Of a stretch of 64,000 nucleotides of DNA, positions 41,867 through 49,297 are shown in pieces. Origin of the DNA: Desertivibrio insolitus (GTDB taxonomy: Bacteria; Actinomycetota; Actinomycetes; Actinomycetales; Microbacteriaceae); NCBI RefSeq assembly GCF_017355965.1, contig NZ_JAFIQW010000001.1, forward strand, positions 496,001 to 560,000, written 5' to 3'. Position numbers and translations under genes: made by a program. The notes under the pieces were generated by a model. That model worked only from the letters and a program-made list of their open reading frames with translations, ran no database searches and had not been told where the DNA came from. Position 1 is the stretch's first letter, and each line of letters starts with the position of its first letter.

Positions 41867-43384
41867 ATGCGCTCAGCGCTTTTCTCCCCCGTCGAGCTGA
41901 GCTTCACCGCCCCCGGGGGGCCGGTTCCCGCGGATCGCACGCCGCTGACGGCCACGTTCACCCACGAGAACGGACGACACGTCGAAGTGCCTGGCTTCTG
42001 GGACGGCGACGACCGCTACCTGGTGCGGTTCGCCCCTGAACTCGAAGGCCGGTGGGACTGGACGACCGACAGCGATCAGCACGACGCGCTCGACGGTCAG
42101 AGGGGCGATCTTCGGATCGCGCCCGCCGTGGCGGCGGAGCACGGCCCGGTGCGCGTGGCAGGCACGTTCCATTTCGCGCACGCCGACGGCACCCCGTTCC
42201 GGCCCATCGGCGGGACCGTCTACAACTGGCTCCACCAGGAGGACCGGCTGTTCGACGAGACCGTGGAAGCCACGGTCGAGGCGGGATTCACGAAGCTCCG
42301 GTTCATGGTCTTCCCGCAGGCGGGCGGCTACGTCGAACACTTCCCCGACCTGCTCCCCTTCGAGCGGACGCCGGACGGCCGATGGGACGTCAGCAAGCCG
42401 GTGATCCCCTTCTTCCGCCGGCTCGACGACGCCGTGCGCCTGCTTCACGAGCGGAACATCCAGGCGGACGTCCTCATCTTCAACGCCTACGACAACGGGC
42501 GGTTCGGCCTCGACACCCTCACAGAGGACGAGGACGCCGCCTACCTCCGCTACCTCGTCGCTCGGCTGTCGGCGTATCCGAACGTGTGGTGGTCGCTCTG
42601 CAACGAGTACGACATCCTCGACCGACCCGATGAGCGATGGACCCGGGCGGGCGAACTGCTCGCGGCGACCGACCCGCACGACCATCTCCGCTCCATCCAC
42701 AACATGCTGAGGCTCTACGACCACAACCAGCCATGGGTCACCCACGCGTCGATCCAGTTGGGGCAGGCGACGGAGGATTTCGGCCGGGCCTCCCTGTTCC
42801 GCGACGCGTACCGGAAGCCCGTCGTGCTCGACGAGATCAAGTACGAGGGCGATGTGCCCCTGCGCTGGGGGCAGCTCGACGCGCCGCAACTGGTGCACCA
42901 GTTCTGGATCGCGACCGTCTCCGGCTGCTACGCGTCGCACGGCGAGAGCTTCGTGCTCCCGAGCGGCAGCTTGCACATGGTCGAGGGCGGCAGGCTTCGC
43001 GGCGAGAGCCCTGAGCGGCTGGCGTTCCTCCGCCGGCTGCTCGACGAGATCGACCGTCCCGGCCTCGACCCGATCGACAACTGGTGGGACCCCGGGTTCG
43101 TCGCCGGGGTGCCCGGCCGGGTCTACGTCCAGTACCTCGGGCGGTCGGCGCCGGGCGAGTGGACCTTCCGACTTCCCCAGGGCCATTGGGGCGAACGCCT
43201 CGAGGTCGGGCAACGGTTCGAGGTCGACCTGATCGACACCTGGAACTTGACCTTGTCGACCGTGCCGCGCGTCTTCGAGCTGAGCGAAGTGCGGCGCAAC
43301 GAGGCGTTCGCCCTGGACTCGGCCCCGGTTCCGCTCCCCGCGGGCGAAGCCCTCGCCCTGCGGATACGCCGGGTCACGGAATGA
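41867..43384 (+). CDS. DUF5060/DUF4038/DUF5605 protein, GH140 apiosidase-like
   Basis: 505 residues from ATG 41867 (AAAGG upstream); an earlier in-frame start at 41771 would lie in the operator. N-terminal beta domain DUF5060 (SPVELSFTAPGG, GFWDGDDRYLVRFAPELEGRW), then the TIM-barrel DUF4038 (FRPIGGTVYNWLHQED, SLCNEYDI with a Glu, VLDEIKYEG with acidic residues), and a C-terminal DUF5605-like beta domain. DUF4038 includes GH140, whose founding member BT1012 releases apiose from rhamnogalacturonan II. This three-domain subtype may differ in specificity, but an apiose-type decarboxylase/kinase pair in the same locus supports apiosidase. No signal peptide. Confidence 0.75.
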   Translation: MRSALFSPVELSFTAPGGPVPADRTPLTATFTHENGRHVEVPGFWDGDDRYLVRFAPELEGRWDWTTDSDQHDALDGQRGDLRIAPAVAAEHGPVRVAGTFHFAHADGTPFRPIGGTVYNWLHQEDRLFDETVEATVEAGFTKLRFMVFPQAGGYVEHFPDLLPFERTPDGRWDVSKPVIPFFRRLDDAVRLLHERNIQADVLIFNAYDNGRFGLDTLTEDEDAAYLRYLVARLSAYPNVWWSLCNEYDILDRPDERWTRAGELLAATDPHDHLRSIHNMLRLYDHNQPWVTHASIQLGQATEDFGRASLFRDAYRKPVVLDEIKYEGDVPLRWGQLDAPQLVHQFWIATVSGCYASHGESFVLPSGSLHMVEGGRLRGESPERLAFLRRLLDEIDRPGLDPIDNWWDPGFVAGVPGRVYVQYLGRSAPGEWTFRLPQGHWGERLEVGQRFEVDLIDTWNLTLSTVPRVFELSEVRRNEAFALDSAPVPLPAGEALALRIRRVTE

Positions 43385-43403
43385 CCTACGAGGCGCCCCC
43401 ACC

Positions 43404-43443
43404 TCTGGTCCGGTAGCCCGCGTCAGCGGGCGTATCGAGACCT
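43404..43443. repeat. REP-like palindromic element, copy 2, possible terminator
   Basis: Contains a 6-bp stem GCCCGC/GCGGGC (43416-43421, 43426-43431). On the minus strand it begins GGTCTCGATACGC, matching the copy at 18958-18996. It sits between the convergent apiosidase-like and ABC ATPase genes and may also end transcription. Confidence 0.5.
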
Positions 43444-43450
43444 CTCCGCC

Positions 43451-44215
43451 CTACAGCGGGTGCGTCAGCCGCTGCACGAAACGACGTGTGCGCTCCTCGC
43501 GCGGTGACCCGAGCACCTGCGCGGGGGCGCCACGTTCGACGATGACGCCGCCGTCCATGAACACGACCTCGTTCGCGACCTCGCGGGCGAACTGCAGTTC
43601 GTGCGTCGCGACGACCATCGTCCAGCCCTCGCCCGCGAGCTGTTTCATGAGCGAGAGCACCTCGCCCACGAGCTCGGGGTCGAGTGCCGAGGTCGGCTCG
43701 TCGAAGAGCAGGAGCTTCGGCTTCAGGGCGAGGGCGCGCACGATTCCGACGCGCTGCTGCTGCCCGCCCGAGAGCGAGAAGGGGTAGTCGTCGCGCTTGG
43801 CGGCGAGGCCGACGCGGTCGAGCAGCGCCGTGGCATCCGTCACTGCCTCCTCGCGGGGTCGCTTCTGCACGACGACGGGTCCCTCGATCACGTTCTCGAG
43901 CACCGTCTTGTGCGGGAACAAGTTGTAGTGCTGGAACACCATCGCCGAGCGGTCGCGCAACTGGCCGAGGGTGCGCCGGTCGACCGTGCCGCCGAAGTCG
44001 ATGCTCGGGCCGCCGTCGACGGCGACCGTGCCGGCATCCGGGGTCTCGAGTCCATTGAGGCAGCGCAGCAGGGTCGTCTTGCCCGAGCCGGAGGGGCCGA
44101 TGAGCGTCGTCACCGTGCCGGCCGGCACGTCGAGGTCGACGGAGCGCAGCACCTGGTTCGAGCCGAAGCTCTTCGCGAGCGAGCGGACGGTCAGCAGCGG
44201 GTCAATGCGCGACAT
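43451..44215 (-). CDS. Polar amino acid ABC transporter ATPase
   Basis: 254 residues. Walker A GPSGSGKT, Q-loop in MVFQHYNLFPH, signature LSGGQQQR, Walker B LLLFDEPTSALDPE and switch His in VATHELQFA. The NLFPH and SALDPE features are typical of PAAT (GlnQ/TcyC-like) ATPases. Overlaps the permease gene by 14 bases. Operon order is binding protein, permease, ATPase. Confidence 0.93.
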   Translation of the reverse strand: MSRIDPLLTVRSLAKSFGSNQVLRSVDLDVPAGTVTTLIGPSGSGKTTLLRCLNGLETPDAGTVAVDGGPSIDFGGTVDRRTLGQLRDRSAMVFQHYNLFPHKTVLENVIEGPVVVQKRPREEAVTDATALLDRVGLAAKRDDYPFSLSGGQQQRVGIVRALALKPKLLLFDEPTSALDPELVGEVLSLMKQLAGEGWTMVVATHELQFAREVANEVVFMDGGVIVERGAPAQVLGSPREERTRRFVQRLTHPL

Positions 44216-44870
44216 AGCGGTCCAATCGCTTCTCCAGGCGGTTCTGCCCGGCGGAGAGCGCGAGGCAGATGATCCAGTAGATCAGGGCGGCCTCGAGGTA
44301 GAGGATCATGAACTCGCCGCTGAACGCCGCGATCTCCTGGGTCTGCCGGAACAGCTCCGTGACGAGGATCGTCGACGCGAGCGAGGTGTCCTTGACCAGG
44401 CTGATGAACGTGTTCGACAGCGGCGGAACCGAGACGCGGGCGGCCTGGGGCAGGATGATCCGCCGCAGCGCGACGCCGCGGGACATCCCGATCACGTGCG
44501 CGGCCTCCCACTGCCCCTTCGGCACGGACAGGATCGCGGCGCGGATGATCTCGGCGGCGTACCCGCCGACGTTGATGGAGAACGCGGCGATCGCGCTCGG
44601 CCACGGGTCGACCGTCAGCCCGATGGACGGCAGGCCGTAGAAGATCACGAACAGCTGCACGAGCAGCGGGGTGCCGCGGACGAGCGAGATGTAGAACCGC
44701 GCGATGCCCGAGACGATCGTGATCTTCGACAGGCGCATGAGCGCGATCACGACGGCGATCACGAGCCCGATCACGAACGAGACGATCGCGAGCGGAATCG
44801 TGCCGAGGATCGCGCCCTGCGTGATCGGCCAGAACGATTCGATGACGAGGGAGAGGTCCTTCCCCGTCAT
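44202..44870 (-). CDS. Polar amino acid ABC transporter permease
   Basis: 222 residues with about five membrane segments and the HisM/GlnP signature: TPLLVQLFVIFYGLP, AYAAEI-type motif (GGYAAEIIRAAILSVPKGQWEAA) and the EAA loop leading to IILPQAARVSVPPLSN. Pairs with the ATPase and binding protein on either side. The sequence resembles cystine permeases (TcyB/YecS), but specificity is set by the binding protein. Confidence 0.93.
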   Translation of the reverse strand: MTGKDLSLVIESFWPITQGAILGTIPLAIVSFVIGLVIAVVIALMRLSKITIVSGIARFYISLVRGTPLLVQLFVIFYGLPSIGLTVDPWPSAIAAFSINVGGYAAEIIRAAILSVPKGQWEAAHVIGMSRGVALRRIILPQAARVSVPPLSNTFISLVKDTSLASTILVTELFRQTQEIAAFSGEFMILYLEAALIYWIICLALSAGQNRLEKRLDRYVAH

Positions 44871-44888
44871 CGAGTCGCCTCCTGCGGA

Positions 44889-45695
44889 CTACTGGGTGAC
44901 ATCGTCCCCGAAGTACTTCTGGCTGATCTCGGCGAGCGTGCCGTCCTCACGGAGCTCGGCGAGCGCCTCGTCGACAGCGTCGACCAGGGTCTCGCTGCCC
45001 TGCGCGAACGCGAACGCCTGCTGCGAGCTGTCCTCGGTGAAGGCGGCGGCCTTCAGGTCCTCGCCCGCGCCGGTCGTGCGGTAGTCGAGCCAGGTCAGCT
45101 CGTCGTTGATGGTCGCGTCGACGCGCTGCTGCTCGACGAGCGCGACGGCCTGCGCCCAGCCCTCGACGGCCTCGATCGTCGCGCCGTTCTCCTCGGCGAG
45201 CTCGCGCCAGTTGCTGGTGAGCGACTGCGCGGCGGTCTTGCCCTCGAGATCCTCGAACGAGGCGATGTCGGCGTTGCTGGCGAGCGTCACGATGACGCCC
45301 TGAGACACGGTGTAGGGCTCGGAGAAGAGGTAGTCCTGCTCACGCTCGGGCGTGATCGAGACCTGGTTGGCGATCGCGTCGAAGCGACCGGCGTCGAGGC
45401 CCGCGAAGATCGCGTCCCACTGGGTCTCCTCGAACTTCGCCTCGACGCCGAGCTTGTCGGCGACGGCCTGCGCGATCTCGACGTCGTAGCCGACGAGGTC
45501 GCCGGAGCCGTCCTCGTGGAAGCTGAACGGGCGGTAGGTGCCCTCGGTGCCGAAGACGATCTCGCCGGCCTCCTGGATCTGGGCGAGGGCGTCACCCTCG
45601 GTCTCTTCGCTGGAGCCGCCACCCGAGGTCGAGCAGCCCGTCAGGGCGACGGTGCCGGCGGCGAGGAGGGTGATGGCGGACAGGCGGTACTTCAC
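44889..45695 (-). CDS. Amino acid (probably cystine) ABC substrate-binding lipoprotein
   Basis: 268 residues from GTG 45695, with GGGAG upstream. Lipobox LTGC near residue 20. SBP_bac_3 fold: GEIVFGTEGTYRPFSFHE, GYDVEIAQAVADKLGVE, TQWDAIFAGLDAGRFDAIANQ and ITPEREQDYLFSEPY. These match FliY/TcyA-like cystine-binding proteins closely, so L-cystine is the best guess; other polar amino acids remain possible. First gene of the transporter operon. Confidence 0.9.
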   Translation of the reverse strand: MKYRLSAITLLAAGTVALTGCSTSGGGSSEETEGDALAQIQEAGEIVFGTEGTYRPFSFHEDGSGDLVGYDVEIAQAVADKLGVEAKFEETQWDAIFAGLDAGRFDAIANQVSITPEREQDYLFSEPYTVSQGVIVTLASNADIASFEDLEGKTAAQSLTSNWRELAEENGATIEAVEGWAQAVALVEQQRVDATINDELTWLDYRTTGAGEDLKAAAFTEDSSQQAFAFAQGSETLVDAVDEALAELREDGTLAEISQKYFGDDVTQ

Positions 45696-45760
45696 GGAAG
45701 GTGCTCCCAAGGGATGTGCTGCTGTGCGGGCCACGGAAGTGGGGCCCGACAGTGTTCGAA

Positions 45761-45798
45761 CGTAACAAGCACCGCCTGCATTCCGGCGGGGTGTTACG
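45761..45798 (-). promoter_or_regulatory. Imperfect inverted repeat in the leader of the amino acid transporter operon
   Basis: CGTAACAAGCACCGCC (45761-45776) pairs imperfectly with GGCGGGGTGTTACG (45785-45798) around a short loop, 66 bases before the binding-protein start. It could be a repressor site or leader hairpin. The rest of the 45696-45913 gap shows nothing further except a TAGCGT box at 45884-45889 that may be the -10 of the downstream islet. Confidence 0.4.
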
Positions 45799-45913
45799 TC
45801 GTGCGACCCGGGTCAGGCTACGGCGACCTGCAGCGCCGTCGACTGACCGGGGCATCCCCACCGGTTTCTTCTCGCGGAGACGCTAGCGTGGTGGGTCAGC
45901 ATGGGAGGTGGTC

Positions 45914-47188
45914 TTGTACCGGCTTCACGGGATAGCACATTCAGAATTCCGCTTTTAACTCGTTCCGGAAGGCGAGACCGTCAGCGTCGGCAATCGCTTC
46001 ACGACCCTGATAGGGCCAAACGGCACGGGCAAAAGTCAACTGTTACGGCACCTTGCGGAAGTGGGTCGTAAAGAAGCACGGACAGACGCCGAGCGTGCTC
46101 GACGCAGCGAAATCGGGGACCCGGCGGCGGTCATCGCTGTATCGAACCTTGTGGCGGACGTCTTTCCGTTTCAACGACGACAGTCCGGTCGCTACCACTA
46201 CCTCGGTATCCGGCAGGCAACCAATTCTGCTACGACTGGCGCCGTGCGAGACCTGACTGATCAAGCAGCCGCCTTATGCCTCCTGGCTCCCTGGCGCCAC
46301 GCCGCCCTGATGGCTTCTGCCGAGGTTTTAGGGCATAGCGGTGTCCGAGTTGTTGCTAGCCCAGGCAAGCTCCCGAGATACCAAGTGCGCACCCGGGACG
46401 TGCTGCTACGTGAGCTGTCACCTCACTTCTCAAGAGGGGAGCGCGATTACTCTCCCGCTCTACAATCTGTCGTTACTCGAATGCAGGAGCAAGTACAAAA
46501 CAGTCTGATCGCCTCAGATGGGCACCTCGAACCGGAGATTGCGCTCGGCCACCTCGGCGCAGCCGCCGCCGAGCTAGGTCTCTCGTTCGCCGTTCTGGTC
46601 CGAGCCGCACACAGGTCGAATCTGATCCGATTCAGAACGGAATTTCGCAACGAGCGGAGCTGGCGAGACGTGGAAAGCATGAGCGCAGGGCAGCTCCTGC
46701 TCTTCTCAATGATCGCTCGGCTGGCTGCTCACATCGTTCCTGATTCGCTGATTTTGATCGACGAGCCAGAGGTCGGCCTCCATCCGAACTGGCAGTCAGA
46801 GTTTATCCCACTCCTACGTCGCAGCTTCCCGGATATTCTCTCCTCGCACTTCTTCATAGCGACCCACTCCCCTCACCTGGTTGCCGACGCTTCCGACGTG
46901 CTTATCCCGTCCAGCGACTGGGGCACCTTCGAGGACTACCCAGAACCTTTCTTCGGGCGGTCGGTCGAGAATATCCTTTACCGCGTGTTTGGCGCACGCA
47001 TCAGCGGCAATGCTCAAGTCGAGCGCGATTTGACTCTCCTGCTGAAATATCGCTCGGGCACAGGTGAATTTATACGAACGGAAGAAGTGCAATTCGCGAT
47101 CCAGCGGCTTAGGGCACTCTCCGGGCCTGATACCCCGGTACTCAACGATATTCTGCTTCGGACAGGCACGGGGCCCTTCCTGCCATGA
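45914..47188 (+). pseudogene. AAA ATPase, PtuA (Septu)-like, interrupted by an in-frame stop
   Basis: TTG 45914 has a strong GGGAGG ribosome site eight bases upstream and begins MYRLHGIAHSEFRF. The next codon is TAA (45956-45958), after which the same frame continues LVPEGETV and the Walker A motif GPNGTGKS (about 46013-46036). No usable start exists between that stop and GTG 46061, which is already past Walker A, so a functional ATPase cannot be made from the downstream part alone. The rest is intact: SMSAGQLLLFS signature, Walker B LILIDEPEVGLHP and the THSPHLVADA switch. About 425 codons in total. Followed by an HNH gene, as in Septu. Nonsense mutation, readthrough or sequence error are the options. 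Confidence 0.75.
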
Positions 47189-47809
47189 TGTCCTACCCTG
47201 AGCCACCTGTAGAGACATCTGGGAGAGCCCCACCGGAGGCAGAGCGACGGGAGTTGGCGCTCCTGGGACTCAGGCGCGGTCGAATGTCGCTTGTTCCGCC
47301 GGGCGTTCAGCCTCTGGGCCTTCCGTAACCAGCGGGGCCGATGCGCATACTGTCGGCTGCCCATTGGGCGAGGAGTGAGACGCGAGACCTCGGTCGATCA
47401 CTTTGTATCGAAGAGCCACTGCGCACAGTGGACCTACGAGGCATTCAATCTCTTCCTCGCTTGCCACTCCTGTAATAGTGGCCTGAAAAAAGCGGCACTC
47501 ACAATCACTCCGCCGCCGCTCGCAAATTACTCATCCTGCAATTTCACCGTTTTCCACCCGTACTTGCACCAGGACGCGAGCCGCCACATCACAGGTGGGT
47601 TCACGAACGGCGATCAACCACCACGGCCTGTACACGCCGAATCGGACGCGGGTGCCGAATTCATCCGGCTGTTCGAACTCGATCAGGCAGATATATACGC
47701 AGCCTGGAGCAACGATCACACCGCTTGGTTGGTGGAACAATGGAGGCAGGGCTTGGTGCCGTCAGACCAGAGCCTTCTCGAACAATTGCGTCTCGAGGTC
47801 TATAGCTGA
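47185..47809 (+). pseudogene. HNH endonuclease, PtuB (Septu)-like, apparent one-base frameshift
   Basis: The natural start ATG 47185 overlaps the ATPase stop (ATGA) and gives MMSYPEPPVETS and so on, but that frame ends at TAA 47326. The HNH domain lies in the next frame, open from 47213 to 47809: CAYC, VDHFVSKS, NLFLACHSCNSGLK, FHPYLHQD. Removing one T near 47291 would join RRGRMSL to FRRAFSLWAF and give about 207 residues. A TTG at 47291 could start a 172-residue protein that retains the whole HNH core, but it has no clear ribosome site. The HNH zinc Cys pairs and DH motif are intact. It pairs with the upstream AAA ATPase as a likely anti-phage module. Confidence 0.7.
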
Positions 47810-47857
47810 GCCTTCGCCCTCGGAAGCGGCGGGTAGCACGGCAATTTGCAGAATGGG

Positions 47858-49297
47858 TTACGGCTGCAGCACCCCGTCCACCCGCCGCGGGATGCCGAGC
47901 GGGTTCTCCTCGCGCAGCGCCGCGGGCAGCACCGACGCGGGCGCGTCCTGGTAGGCGATCGGCCGCAGGAAGCGGCGCACGGCGGTCGCGCCGACCGAGG
48001 TGTGCTGCGACGTCGTCGCCGGGTACGGCCCGCCGTGGTGCTGCGACCACGTCACGGCGACGCCGGTCGGCCAGCCCTGGAAGAGCACGCGCCCCGAGAT
48101 GCGCTCGAGCGCCGCGACGAGGTCGCCGACGTCGTCGCCGTCCTCCGCGTGCAGGGTGCCGGTGAGGCTGCCGCCGAGGTTCGAGAGGGCGGATGTCACC
48201 TGCTGCTCGTCGTCGTAGTCGATCAGCACCGTGAGCGGGCCGAACACCTCGTCGAACAGGGTGTCGGCGTGCTCGGCGAGCGTCGCGGCGTCCGCCCGCA
48301 CGACGACCGGCGCGGCCGAGTCATCCGGAGCCTCGGCGCCCGCCACGACCGTGACACCGGGCACCTGGCTGAGGTGCTCGAGCCCGCGATGGAAGCCGGC
48401 CGCGATCGATTCGGTGAGCATGCGGTGCGGCGCCTGACCGACGAGCGAGGGCAGCTTCTCGGCCACCGTCGAGTCGCGCGGCACGAAAACGACGCCGGGC
48501 TTGGTGCAGAACTGACCCGCGCCGAGCTGGAACGAGCCGGCGAGGCCCTGCGCGAGCACGTCGCCGCGGCTCTCGTCGGCGCTGCGGGTGATGACGACGG
48601 GGTTGATGCTGCCGAGCTCGCCGAAGAACGGGATGGGCGTGGGGCGCGCGGCGGCGCGGTCGTGCAGCGCGCGGCCGCCCGCGACCGAGCCGGTGAACGA
48701 CACGGCGGCGATCGCGGGGTGATCGACGAGGGCGAGGCCCGCGTCGTAGCCCTCGACGAGCGCGAAGGTCCCCTCGGGCGCGCCCGCGTTTTGCAGCGCG
48801 CCGGCGACGAGGTCGGCCGTGCGGCGCGAGGTGAGCGGATGACCCGGGTGCGCCTTCACGATCACCGGGCAGCCGACCGCGAGGGCGGATGCGGTGTCGC
48901 CCCCGGCGACCGAGAACGCGAACGGGAAGTTCGAGGCGGCGAACACGGCGACGGGACCGACGGGACGCAGGATGCGTCGCAGGTCGGGGCGCGGCGGAGT
49001 CGCGGCGGGGTCGGCGTGGTCGATGACGGCCTCGAGGTACGAACCCTCCTCGGCGACGCCGCCGAACAGGCGCAGCTGTCCCGTGGTGCGGGCGACCTCG
49101 CCGCGCAGGCGGGTCTCGCCGAGCGCGGTCTCCTGGTCTGCCAGCTGCACGAGCTCGTCGACGGCGGCGTCGAGGCTGTCGGCCACGGCGCGCAGCCAGC
49201 CAGCGCGCTCCGCGCCGTCGGTCGCGAGCAGCGCCTCATGGGCACGGGCGGCGGCGCGGGCGAGCGCGTCGATCTGCTCCGGGGTGGTGTCGCTCAT
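47858..49297 (-). CDS. Aldehyde dehydrogenase, 2-oxoglutarate semialdehyde dehydrogenase type
   Basis: 479 residues from ATG 49297. ALDH motifs: NFPFAFSVAGGDTASALAVG, the glycine motif FTGSVAGG, general base Glu in FFGELGSINP and nucleophile Cys264 in GAGQFCTKPG. The GELGSINP and QFCTKPG forms are those of NADP-dependent 2,5-dioxovalerate (alpha-ketoglutarate semialdehyde) dehydrogenases. It is the last step of the operon: the aldehyde made by the KDG-dehydratase-type enzyme becomes 2-oxoglutarate. Start overlaps the enolase-superfamily stop by four bases. Confidence 0.9.
   Translation of the reverse strand: MSDTTPEQIDALARAAARAHEALLATDGAERAGWLRAVADSLDAAVDELVQLADQETALGETRLRGEVARTTGQLRLFGGVAEEGSYLEAVIDHADPAATPPRPDLRRILRPVGPVAVFAASNFPFAFSVAGGDTASALAVGCPVIVKAHPGHPLTSRRTADLVAGALQNAGAPEGTFALVEGYDAGLALVDHPAIAAVSFTGSVAGGRALHDRAAARPTPIPFFGELGSINPVVITRSADESRGDVLAQGLAGSFQLGAGQFCTKPGVVFVPRDSTVAEKLPSLVGQAPHRMLTESIAAGFHRGLEHLSQVPGVTVVAGAEAPDDSAAPVVVRADAATLAEHADTLFDEVFGPLTVLIDYDDEQQVTSALSNLGGSLTGTLHAEDGDDVGDLVAALERISGRVLFQGWPTGVAVTWSQHHGGPYPATTSQHTSVGATAVRRFLRPIAYQDAPASVLPAALREENPLGIPRRVDGVLQP

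Larger units (their letters stand above)
45900..47830. other. Lower-GC accessory islet carrying an AAA/HNH gene pair
   Basis: Base composition drops sharply: I counted 29 G+C in 60 bases at 46441-46500, against 44 in 60 at 48241-48300. Codon use in the two genes is also more AT-rich (TTA, ATA, AGT). No integrase, tRNA or clear flanking repeat was seen, so how it entered is unknown. Confidence 0.7.

Noticed and set aside
43451-45695. Amino acid ABC transporter as part of the apiose-type locus
   Set aside because: It lies on the opposite strand beyond a palindromic element, has no TGCAT-type box, and its binding protein is of the SBP_bac_3 amino acid type.
47286-47296. Programmed +1 frameshifting at CTT in the HNH gene
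   Set aside because: No in-frame stop or rare codon follows the slip site, no upstream stimulatory Shine-Dalgarno is evident, and the upstream gene also carries a lesion; decay or sequence error is simpler.
45900-47830. Insertion sequence or prophage remnant
   Set aside because: No transposase, integrase, terminal inverted repeats or phage genes were found around the AAA/HNH pair.
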